Source of the DNA: a virus | Length of the DNA stretch: 40,832 bases | Virus record (IMG/VR): IMGVR_UViG_3300048112_000058 | Span: 1-40,832 of that record | Strand: one strand, 5' to 3' | In this document: positions 15,499-23,615 of the stretch, piece after piece | How positions within the stretch are numbered: position 1 is the first letter of the stretch | Layout: every line of letters begins with the position of its first letter | Notes under the pieces: model-generated | Told to the model about the DNA's origin: nothing | The model's database searches: none | What the model saw: the letters and a program-made list of their open reading frames with translations, nothing else | Position numbers and translations under genes: made by a program

Positions 15499-18400
15499 AT
15501 GCCAATAATAAATACAAACTTTATTGCAGGTAGGATGAATAAGTCTGTGGACGAGAGACTCCTTCCACCAGGTGAATATGTAGATGCTATAAACGTGCGT
15601 CTGGGTTCTACTGAAAACACTGAGATAGGTGCTGTAGAGAACTCAAAGGGCAACAACTCCTTGACTACATTAGAGTATGGTGGGCAGTCACTGTCAAGCT
15701 CGGCAACATGCCTAGGTGCATATGACGATGGGCAGCTGGAGACTATGTACTGGTTTGTTCATGACCCCGCTAACACAGTGGCTACCGATGGTGTAGTTGA
15801 TATGGTGGTGTCGTTTAACACGCAGAACAATCAGCTCAGATACCATGTGATAACACTTGACGTATTAAAGTTTGACCCAGAGTATTTAATAACTGGCGTA
15901 GATAAGATCGAGGACTTACTGTTCTTTACGGACGGAAAGAATCCACCAAGGAGAATAAATGTAAACGACACATACGAATTTCCTACGGGGGATGTGGATG
16001 GTATAGAGGAGGAGGATATATCTGTGATACTAAAGCCACCTGGTTTTGAAGACCAGACAGCAACTGGCGAAGTTCCACTGACAGCACCTACGTTTGAGTT
16101 AATCAATGTGGTGGGTGGAGAAAATTATTTGGAGGACAGGTTTATAAGCTTTGCCTACAGGTACAGGTACATAAACAACGAGTACAGTGCGACTTCTTTA
16201 TTCAGTCTACCTGCATTCCAGCCATCAAACTTTAGGTTCGATACCCGAAGCTATGACAACGCTGGTATGTCTAATGCATTCAACGGTGCTAAGGTAAAGT
16301 TTAGCACAGGGAGTGACAGGGTTGTTCAAGTTGACTTGCTGTATAAGGACTCTAACACTAACAGGATATATGTAATAGAGAGGTTCAAGAAGGAAGACTA
16401 CGGCTGGGCAGACAACGCAACGCAGGAGTATGTGTTCACGAACAGTAAGATATACTCTGTAATAGGATCGGATGAGTTACTGAGGCTGTACGACAACGTC
16501 CCACTAAAGGCACAGGCCCAAACAATAATGGGCAACAGGCTGATATACGGTAACTATACCGATGGGTATGACATAGTAAACATAAACGGACAGAACATTC
16601 CCATAGACTACTCTACATCACTATTCGCTACATCGTTAAGCCTTATAAACTTAGACAATGCTGTACTCGAAAACTCATCCGTAAATCCTGGTGTTGCTTA
16701 TACCATAAACCCATCAGCAACTATTGATGTGCCTAACTCTTTAGCCACAGTAGACCTTGCAGAGGTAGAAGACCAACTCTTAAGGGGGGCGCAGTTAGCT
16801 TTTGATATAAGGATTGAACACTTTACTATAAACGGTACAACTACTGATACGTGTTACATCGATAATGTTGGGTTTAGTAATTCTCCGCTTAACATAAATG
16901 TCACCATAAACCTCACACAGGACTATGCAAATGTCTTTGACTTTGTTAATTCAGCAGATTTTGAGAATGCTATAGGAACTTTGATAGACACAAACTTTGA
17001 ACCAATAGCAACAGCTGACCAGGGGATATCTCTAACGGATAGGTTTAACGCAGGATTAGTAGCACCCGCTGAAGGTGATTGTGACTTTGATAAAATCATA
17101 AGTTCTATTACAAGTAGTGTTGCGCAGCAGGGATTTGCTATTAGTGCTACCTCTGGGCAAACTACCTTTACTTTACAGACGCTGGCGATGAAGTACTCTA
17201 CAGGTACTACTCCATCTGCTGACATGTACGAGTACTTTAGCTTCAGTTCGTTTAGGGTGGGCTTTACTAACAACATAAATAAATCAAGCCTACACAGTGA
17301 CAGAGACTTTGAGACTGGGATTGTATACCTAGATGAGTACGGCAGGGGTTCTACCGTCTTGGTATCTGAGTACAACACTATATTCGTTCCACCTAGTGCG
17401 AGTCTAACAAAGAACCAGATACAGGCCACAATACAGAACTACGCACCAACATGGGCGACTAAGTATAAGTTTGTAGTCAAGCCAAGTAAGGTTGGGTACG
17501 AGACGGTTTACAGCAACTTCTTTTACACAAACCCGTTTGACAACGTAACACACTTTAAGCTAGAGGGTGACAACACGAACAAGGTAAAGGTTGGAGACAG
17601 ACTTAGGGTAAAGAGAGACACAAGGGGTGCTTTAACGTCCTTGGTTGAGACCACGGTACTGGGCGTAGAGGCACAAAGCTCTGACTTTTTAAATGGACAG
17701 CAAGAGCTTGGGGAAGACAGCGAGCAGTTGGCAGGGCTATACATGCAGATCAAGGCGACCAACTTTTCTGCTCAGGTTTCTAGCAACTCTATAATTGACT
17801 ATGGACTAAGGGCAAGAGCATCTGACTCAAAGGTGCCTGGGGATGATGTATGGGCCTTATCATACCCATGCTATACATACGACACTGTTGGCGGCACAAC
17901 AAGTAACTATGACCTGCCTGCAGGTTCAGTCATAGACATGAAGTTTAAGTTCTTTAGACCTGAGGGTGGTGGTGGGCCAGTAAGAGAATGGGAACTAGAC
18001 AGGAGCTTTGTAGTGTCAGAGGACTACAGTGACTTCCACGAATTTTGGACTGCCTCTAACATAGACACTACCGCAACATACTCTTCAGGGGCTGACCCTG
18101 TCGGTATTTACAATACTAACTTTGTTGACCCATCAGGTAGTGGTTTAGATCCAAATGCTACATCTCCAACAAACGCAGATGGGGCATATAAACGTGCTGA
18201 TGAGACTGTGGGGGAGGATCTCTTTAAGATGTACTTTCAGTTCATACAGCAAGATCCAGGTAACGTAACAAGTCCTTTATGGCTTGGTGTTAGGTGTGGG
18301 GGTATAGGGATCAATGGATGGACTGTGTTTGACCAAGAAATGACTGTATCTGCTGAGATAGTAGTCCAAAGGGCAAACACGGTAATGGTATTTGAAACAG

Positions 18401-20310
18401 AGCCAGCCGATGCAAACGATGAGATTTACTTTGATGCGTCAGAGGCACTGCCCCTAGTTAGGGACGTGGCTACTGGAAACATGCTACACAAGTCAACGGG
18501 GAGCGTGGACTCTGGTGACCAAGACCAGACCACTACACAGGACGCAATCGTTACTTTAGACTTTATGGACTGCTATACCTTTGGTAATGGCGTGGAGAGC
18601 TATAAGTACCTAGACAGGATAGATGGAAGGTCTGTTGTCATGGGGCAGAGGGGACTGGCAGTAGCGGAGCAGGACTACAAAAAGACAGACAGGTTTGCTG
18701 ACCTTACATACAGCGGTGTGTACAGCAGCAGCTCTGGCATAAATAACCTTAACGAGTTCAACCTAGGTCTGGCAAACTTCAAGACACTGGAGACATCGTT
18801 TGGCCCTATACAGCTACTGTTTGCAAGGGAGACAGACATACTCACGCTACAGGAGGATAGGATTAGTTACGTACTTGCGGACAAGAACCTTATCAGCGAC
18901 TCAGTGGGTGGCGGGTCTATCGTGTCAGTGCCACAGATACTAGGCACACAGATAGCTCGTGTAGAGGAGTATGGTATTAGTTACAACCCAGAGAGCTTTG
19001 CTAACCACGGGCCTTACTTTTACTTTACCGACACCAAGAGGGGTGCTGTGATAGAACTTATGGGTAACTCTAGTAACGACAGGCTTAGGGTTATATCAAA
19101 CCTAGGAATGCGGTCTTGGTTTAGAGACCAGTGGAACTTTCAGTTGAACACTCAGAAGGTTGGTGGCTTCGATCCATATATGGACGAGTATGTCCTTGGA
19201 ACAAACTTAAACCCTGTGCCTGTACCTGAGCCTGTGCTACAGTGTGGCGCACAGCTATCGTTCAAGGGACTAAGTGAGCCTGTTACGCACACATATAACT
19301 TTGGAAGTATAATTGGAAACAGTGTAGTAGACTACGAGATATACTCAGGCGGGATTACTATAGACGTGCTATGGAACGGGAACACATACTCATCGGGTGT
19401 GGTTACTGTGTCAGGAAGTTTTACGTGGAACAAGTCAGCACTTACACCTACCAATGCACAGGTCACTATAACGCCTGTTGATACAGCTGCATTTAGTGTG
19501 ACACCACAGTGTGTAGGGAAGATACCACTTACGGTAGTGAAGTGTATGATCAACTCAAGCACTAACGCAGGTGAGACTATACACGTTGAGTACAGCTGGA
19601 GCAATACAAACTCTAATAGCCCAGTAGACAGCGACATGGCCACACTGGGTACGAGTAACAACACGTTTAGCTTCTACAATGTACAGGCTGGTATAAGGTC
19701 ACAGGGAGTGTTCCCGTACAGCGGAGTTGATTTTACTATTAGGGCAAACAAGGTAAACTTTGATGACTATAACTGGGGGTATCCAGAAGATAACTTCAAG
19801 TACCTGTCTTCTAACACATTGTATGCCAACACCCCTACGGATGTGGATGCGTTGTTAGCGGCTTCTACTACCATACCAAACGTAGACGTGACAAGCCCTT
19901 CCCCTAACATAAACTTAGCAACGGTGACTGGACTAAGCCTGCCAGTAGGAAACCAGTACCTGTATGTAATATACGACCTTAGGGATATTAGCGCACAGCA
20001 GCTGTGCTACGATTCAACTTCTGCGATTGCAGCTTGTTGTACGTGTACATGGAGCTGTGTTCCTTTCTTAGCGAGTACATCATCGGTAGAGGACTCAGTG
20101 TGTGGCATGGTTACAAACTCAACGTACTACCACAACAACGGGTCTGGTTCTTTACCAGTGGTTGGAAGTATTGTGTACACAAGTTCAAACTGTGAGGACA
20201 CAACAACGGGTCTGGTAAATGTATTACCTTCAGGGTTCTATAAGATATCTGCAACAACGTACATGGAGATAGGATTAAATGGCCTGGTGCTACAAATAAA
20301 AAATTGTTAA
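15499..20310 (+). CDS. Large tail protein, probable tail tubular B-like / stabilisation protein
   Basis: A 1603-aa protein, too long for T7 gp12 (about 800 aa) but in its position and with its typical opening: 'RLLPPGEYVDAINVRLGS' followed by 'EIGAVENSKGN', then beta-propeller-like strands and 'LLFFTDGKNPPRRINVN' near residue 145. Such proteins form the nozzle of podovirus tails. The middle is long, beta-rich and non-repetitive. A second nozzle-like stretch near residues 1120-1230 reads 'LLFARETDILTLQEDRISYVL' and 'YFYFTDTKRGAVIELMG'. The last 200 residues are Cys-containing, with a 'CCTCTWSCVPF' cluster and a terminal module ending in Cys, related to the next gene. The two ends probably have separate origins. 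Confidence 0.7.
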   Translation: MPIINTNFIAGRMNKSVDERLLPPGEYVDAINVRLGSTENTEIGAVENSKGNNSLTTLEYGGQSLSSSATCLGAYDDGQLETMYWFVHDPANTVATDGVVDMVVSFNTQNNQLRYHVITLDVLKFDPEYLITGVDKIEDLLFFTDGKNPPRRINVNDTYEFPTGDVDGIEEEDISVILKPPGFEDQTATGEVPLTAPTFELINVVGGENYLEDRFISFAYRYRYINNEYSATSLFSLPAFQPSNFRFDTRSYDNAGMSNAFNGAKVKFSTGSDRVVQVDLLYKDSNTNRIYVIERFKKEDYGWADNATQEYVFTNSKIYSVIGSDELLRLYDNVPLKAQAQTIMGNRLIYGNYTDGYDIVNINGQNIPIDYSTSLFATSLSLINLDNAVLENSSVNPGVAYTINPSATIDVPNSLATVDLAEVEDQLLRGAQLAFDIRIEHFTINGTTTDTCYIDNVGFSNSPLNINVTINLTQDYANVFDFVNSADFENAIGTLIDTNFEPIATADQGISLTDRFNAGLVAPAEGDCDFDKIISSITSSVAQQGFAISATSGQTTFTLQTLAMKYSTGTTPSADMYEYFSFSSFRVGFTNNINKSSLHSDRDFETGIVYLDEYGRGSTVLVSEYNTIFVPPSASLTKNQIQATIQNYAPTWATKYKFVVKPSKVGYETVYSNFFYTNPFDNVTHFKLEGDNTNKVKVGDRLRVKRDTRGALTSLVETTVLGVEAQSSDFLNGQQELGEDSEQLAGLYMQIKATNFSAQVSSNSIIDYGLRARASDSKVPGDDVWALSYPCYTYDTVGGTTSNYDLPAGSVIDMKFKFFRPEGGGGPVREWELDRSFVVSEDYSDFHEFWTASNIDTTATYSSGADPVGIYNTNFVDPSGSGLDPNATSPTNADGAYKRADETVGEDLFKMYFQFIQQDPGNVTSPLWLGVRCGGIGINGWTVFDQEMTVSAEIVVQRANTVMVFETEPADANDEIYFDASEALPLVRDVATGNMLHKSTGSVDSGDQDQTTTQDAIVTLDFMDCYTFGNGVESYKYLDRIDGRSVVMGQRGLAVAEQDYKKTDRFADLTYSGVYSSSSGINNLNEFNLGLANFKTLETSFGPIQLLFARETDILTLQEDRISYVLADKNLISDSVGGGSIVSVPQILGTQIARVEEYGISYNPESFANHGPYFYFTDTKRGAVIELMGNSSNDRLRVISNLGMRSWFRDQWNFQLNTQKVGGFDPYMDEYVLGTNLNPVPVPEPVLQCGAQLSFKGLSEPVTHTYNFGSIIGNSVVDYEIYSGGITIDVLWNGNTYSSGVVTVSGSFTWNKSALTPTNAQVTITPVDTAAFSVTPQCVGKIPLTVVKCMINSSTNAGETIHVEYSWSNTNSNSPVDSDMATLGTSNNTFSFYNVQAGIRSQGVFPYSGVDFTIRANKVNFDDYNWGYPEDNFKYLSSNTLYANTPTDVDALLAASTTIPNVDVTSPSPNINLATVTGLSLPVGNQYLYVIYDLRDISAQQLCYDSTSAIAACCTCTWSCVPFLASTSSVEDSVCGMVTNSTYYHNNGSGSLPVVGSIVYTSSNCEDTTTGLVNVLPSGFYKISATTYMEIGLNGLVLQIKNC

Positions 20311-20319
20311 AAAAATAAT

Positions 20320-21417
20320 ATGGGACAGTTAGGAACATACTACTTTAATGGAAACTCTTTTGCTCAGGCTACATCCGTGTTTACGGATTCTGATCTTACT
20401 ACCCTTGCGCCAGATGGCTACTACTCAAATGCAGGCATAGTAAGGCAGCAATTGCTTGGCATACTGCTGTCCGCAGAGACATGCAGTACCTGCTGTGTTC
20501 CATGTAACGCTCTTGTGTCAGTGTTCGAGAGTACAAGTGGAGTGTACTCATCATGCTTAGAGCTAGGTGGTGGAACGGGTGCTGTAATTTTTAGGATTCA
20601 AACTGGGTTTGTTGACCAAGGGCCTGGATACCCAGCGGGTACTATAATAACACACGATGGAAGTAACTATAACAGGTTTACTATCAAGTACAACCACAAC
20701 GGTATTGATCTTGTAGATGAAAATGGAACTCAAATAGATTATGCAGGCATAAACAATAACCCTACCGATCCTACGTATGTGGGAGTTGCTAGTACCAATA
20801 CAACTTTTGTTGCCACTTACGATCAAACCCCAACAGACCCATGCGAGCCATTAGACCAGCTCGAAGATTTCACATATGAATCTGTGACAGGGTCTTTTGT
20901 TGAGCAGGGGACGTACCAGACGGTTGTGGTTAATAGCAACCAAGTAGGTTTTTACACTCAGATCTCAACGAATGCTGCTAGGCCTTATACCTTAGTTTTC
21001 CCAAAAACAAACGCTGCGTCTACATTTGCTGACATGCTTAACTATTCACCACTGTGTGGCACTGGTATGACATTTGAGGTTGAGTGTCCCGCACAACTGC
21101 CGTTCTTTGATGGAGAAGAAGGTACTGTGAACATTCCTTTCTGTACAGACACACCAACTTTTAATACGTATTACTTCGCAAGGAATTCAGACAGTTATAA
21201 CTTTGAGACACAGCAGTTTGATGTGGACACGAACACCACGCCTGATGTGGGTAACTTTGTATTCACAACATCAGATGGCTCTGTGTACCTTAACGATACA
21301 TCAAATCCTTTATATTACTATATAGACATACCATCATCTCCAGGCGTAGGGGAATATATTAGAGTAAGAAACGGTGTGGTTATAGAGAAAGGCCCATGCC
21401 AACCTCAAACACCTTAA
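20320..21417 (+). CDS. Cys-rich tail-surface protein with repeated 'YY...C' modules
   Basis: A 365-aa beta-rich secreted-looking protein without a signal peptide. Residues 5-50 form a module (GTYYFNG, then 'VFTDSDLTTLAPDGYYS', then 'ILLSAETC') that I associate with flavobacterial adhesins and phage tail proteins. It is followed by a 'CSTCCVPC' cluster. The C-terminal 80 residues repeat the plan (NTYYFARN, 'YIRVRNGVVIEKGPC'). A similar module ends the upstream 1603-aa protein. The cysteines could form disulphides outside the cell. A role at the tail tip or host contact is an inference. The gene begins 9 bases after the preceding stop and is in the same operon. Confidence 0.6.
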   Translation: MGQLGTYYFNGNSFAQATSVFTDSDLTTLAPDGYYSNAGIVRQQLLGILLSAETCSTCCVPCNALVSVFESTSGVYSSCLELGGGTGAVIFRIQTGFVDQGPGYPAGTIITHDGSNYNRFTIKYNHNGIDLVDENGTQIDYAGINNNPTDPTYVGVASTNTTFVATYDQTPTDPCEPLDQLEDFTYESVTGSFVEQGTYQTVVVNSNQVGFYTQISTNAARPYTLVFPKTNAASTFADMLNYSPLCGTGMTFEVECPAQLPFFDGEEGTVNIPFCTDTPTFNTYYFARNSDSYNFETQQFDVDTNTTPDVGNFVFTTSDGSVYLNDTSNPLYYYIDIPSSPGVGEYIRVRNGVVIEKGPCQPQTP

Positions 21418-21429
21418 AAAATAATACAT

Positions 21430-22398
21430 ATGCCAGTACCGTCATCAAGTAATCCATTCACACTGACCTATAGCGAGGGGGCTGAGGGTTGGCCGTCTTT
21501 CTATACATACTTCCCTGAGTACATAAAGGGGATGAATGGATACCTATACACCTTCCAGAACGGAAACATGTATAGGCATAATACCAATAGCATACGTAAC
21601 AACTACTATGGCGTACAGGGTACGTCAAGTGTTACGAGCGTGTTTAACCCACAGCCATCGGTAACTATAAAGCTGTTTAAGACACTTTCGTTTGAGAGTA
21701 ATGCGTCTTGGGACTGTACGTCTCTGCTTACTGACCTAAGCCAGGGTAATGTACCTGAGCTAAACTTCGAGCAGAAGGAGGGTGAATGGTTTGCGTACAT
21801 AAGACACAACACGGGGGTAACAAACTTCTCCCTAAGGTACTCAAATGGCTTGGGCAACATAGTATCTGTTACTGGGATAGGTTGTCAATCTTATTTAATT
21901 ACTAATAATACTGGTAGTACTGGGTTTTATGAAATAACTGATTGTGATGGTAATGTACTACAAGGTACTTTAAATAGTGGCACTAGTACAACTTTCTGTT
22001 CACAGGTAGTACCAACGGTATCAAGTGGATTAACAATAAGTGCGGGAAGTACTACATGTCCAACCGATACGGTGCTGTGTACGTTCAACAACAACATAGG
22101 AAACATCATAACAAACGGGGCAACTGCTTACACACTAGCACCAAACTCTTCGCCATCCCTTGCAGGACAGGTGATAGAAGTGGTTAAGTCTGGAGACAGC
22201 GGTACGGTTACTTTGGATACTACGATAGCAGGGGCTACAGCCCCAGTCGCAGGCCAGTTCCTACTGTTTGTTAACAACACTATAGCGGAGAGCTATGGCA
22301 TGAGGGGATACTACATGGAGTTCACGTTAGTTAATGACGACACCACGCCAGTAGAGCTATTTGCAGTGGGAAGTAGTGTGATGAAAAGTTTTCCATAG
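21430..22398 (+). CDS. Tail-associated structural protein with inserted Cys domain
   Basis: A 322-aa beta-rich protein. The N-terminal 150 residues (WPSFYTYFPEYIKGMNGYLY, 'FQNGNMYRHN', 'FKTLSFESNASWDC') and the C-terminal 110 (VIEVVKSGDSGTVTLD, 'YYMEFTLVNDDTTPVELFAV') read like tail or spike proteins of marine podoviruses. Between them residues 152-210 form a Cys-bounded domain (CQSYLITNNTGSTGF, 'TDCDGNVLQGTL', 'TFCSQVV', 'STTC') of a kind common in flavobacterial surface proteins. Its DNA (21883-22010) is distinctly more AT-rich than the flanks, pointing to insertion. It is the last gene before a new TAnnTTTG promoter, so it probably closes the neck-tail operon. Confidence 0.6.
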   Translation: MPVPSSSNPFTLTYSEGAEGWPSFYTYFPEYIKGMNGYLYTFQNGNMYRHNTNSIRNNYYGVQGTSSVTSVFNPQPSVTIKLFKTLSFESNASWDCTSLLTDLSQGNVPELNFEQKEGEWFAYIRHNTGVTNFSLRYSNGLGNIVSVTGIGCQSYLITNNTGSTGFYEITDCDGNVLQGTLNSGTSTTFCSQVVPTVSSGLTISAGSTTCPTDTVLCTFNNNIGNIITNGATAYTLAPNSSPSLAGQVIEVVKSGDSGTVTLDTTIAGATAPVAGQFLLFVNNTIAESYGMRGYYMEFTLVNDDTTPVELFAVGSSVMKSFP

Positions 22399-22406
22399 AA
22401 ATTTAT

Positions 22407-22414
22407 TATCTTTG
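22407..22414 (+). promoter_or_regulatory. Bacteroidota -7 promoter element TATCTTTG (leaderless start)
   Basis: TATCTTTG sits in the 22-bp gap after the 322-aa gene, only 6 bases before the ATG at 22421. Because transcription in Bacteroidota starts a few bases after this box, the first transcribed base would be at or next to the A of the ATG, giving a leaderless message for the acetyltransferase and probably the ejection-protein genes behind it. Confidence 0.6.
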
Positions 22415-22420
22415 CATTAA

Positions 22421-22831
22421 ATGGAATTAAATATAAATAGACTAAGCTCTACTGACTATGACGATATACTGTGTCAGTGGTGGAGAGACTGGAGATGGAC
22501 ACCGCCCCCTAAAGATTTTTTACCTGAGGACGGGACTGGTGGGTATATAGTATATGACAATGAGACCCCTGTATGTGCAGGGTTTATGTACATGACAAAC
22601 TCTAAAGCGGTTTGGTGTGACTGGATTATATCGAACATAAACTACAAGGACAGGGACAAAAGAAAGGCGGCTATAAGGCTGCTTATAGGTCACATAACAG
22701 ACATAGCAAAGAACAGTGGACACAGGTACTCATACGCACTGATACAGAGCAAGCCACTTATAGAGGCATATAAGGATCTGGGGTACACAGAGGGTTCTAA
22801 ATACACAAGTGAAATGATTAAAATATTATAG
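22421..22831 (+). CDS. GNAT-family N-acetyltransferase
   Basis: A 136-aa protein with the compact GNAT layout. It opens with 'INRLSSTDYDDILCQWW', then 'GGYIVYDNETPVCAGFMY' (strands 2-3), 'AVWCDWIISN' (strand 4), a basic pre-helix region 'YKDRDKRKAAIRLLIGHITDIA' where the acetyl-CoA loop would be, strand 5 'YSYALIQSKPLIEAYKDLGY' and a C-terminal 'SEMIKIL'. The canonical Q/RxxGxG/A loop is not preserved in exact form, so the cofactor mode may be altered. It acetylates an unknown substrate. Small GNAT genes of this type recur among virion genes of marine podoviruses. It starts the third late transcript, and the next ATG is one base after its stop. Confidence 0.7.
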   Translation: MELNINRLSSTDYDDILCQWWRDWRWTPPPKDFLPEDGTGGYIVYDNETPVCAGFMYMTNSKAVWCDWIISNINYKDRDKRKAAIRLLIGHITDIAKNSGHRYSYALIQSKPLIEAYKDLGYTEGSKYTSEMIKIL

Positions 22832-22832
22832 C

Positions 22833-23609
22833 ATGGCAATAGGAACAGCAGCAACAATAGGAGTAGGAGTTAGCGCAATAAGTTCAGGACTATCTTTTAA
22901 GCAGGCCGCAGACCAATCAAGGATGGCATCCAAGGCAAGGAAGGCATCTGAGAAGCTAGTAGCGGACGCTAGAAAGAAGGCAGAGAAGGACTACTACGAG
23001 GGACTGAACGTACCCCTAGACGCATACGGGGAGCAGTTTGCTCAAAACATGGCAAACCAGCAGCAGACTATACAGGCACTGCAGGAGGGTGACACAAGGA
23101 ATCTTATCGGTGGGGTGCAGGGGCTAACTGCAGCTGCGGCAGCGGCCAACGAGCAGACACGTATTGGTCTGGGTCAGGAGCTTTATGCTAACAGGCAGAT
23201 GAAGGCCGACTCTAGGCAGAACATAAACCAACAACAGTTACAGATAGATATAGGCCAGGCGACAGACCAACAGCTTATGGCTAGGGACGCTGAACAGGCT
23301 AGGGCTGCTGCTATGCAGAGTGGTATAAATAGTGCTGCAAACGCTGCTTATATATATGGTAGGGGTAAGGATTTATATCCAAATAAAGATAAAACATCAC
23401 CAGACCCACCAGATGTCAATCCAGTAACCCTCTTTGATGAGTTCAACAAGCGTGGTGGTCAAGAAGATGAGTTTGCTAAAATAGGTGCTAATATTTTTAA
23501 GAAAAATCCAATGTCAAGCATATACGGCATGACAATACCAGGAGGTACGGAGCAGAAAGATAGCTATATTCCAGGTCTTCTTCCATATCCTACTAGCAGA
23601 AAAAAATAA
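22833..23609 (+). CDS. Internal virion protein candidate, 258 aa
   Basis: A 258-aa Ala/Gln-rich helical protein. The N-terminal 25 residues form a hydrophobic Gly/Ala segment (AIGTAATIGVGVSAISSGL), followed by long helices with 'KARKASEKLVADARKKAEKDYYEG' and 'AAAAAANEQTRIGLGQELYA'. A polar, Pro-containing C-terminus follows (about 185-258). A membrane-active N-terminus plus an Ala/Gln-rich helical body is the pattern of T7 gp14, the ejection protein that enters the outer membrane during infection, and the gene is followed by two larger candidates as in T7 (gp14-15-16). The family match is by architecture and gene order only. Confidence 0.55.
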   Translation: MAIGTAATIGVGVSAISSGLSFKQAADQSRMASKARKASEKLVADARKKAEKDYYEGLNVPLDAYGEQFAQNMANQQQTIQALQEGDTRNLIGGVQGLTAAAAAANEQTRIGLGQELYANRQMKADSRQNINQQQLQIDIGQATDQQLMARDAEQARAAAMQSGINSAANAAYIYGRGKDLYPNKDKTSPDPPDVNPVTLFDEFNKRGGQEDEFAKIGANIFKKNPMSSIYGMTIPGGTEQKDSYIPGLLPYPTSRKK

Positions 23610-23615
23610 ATAACA

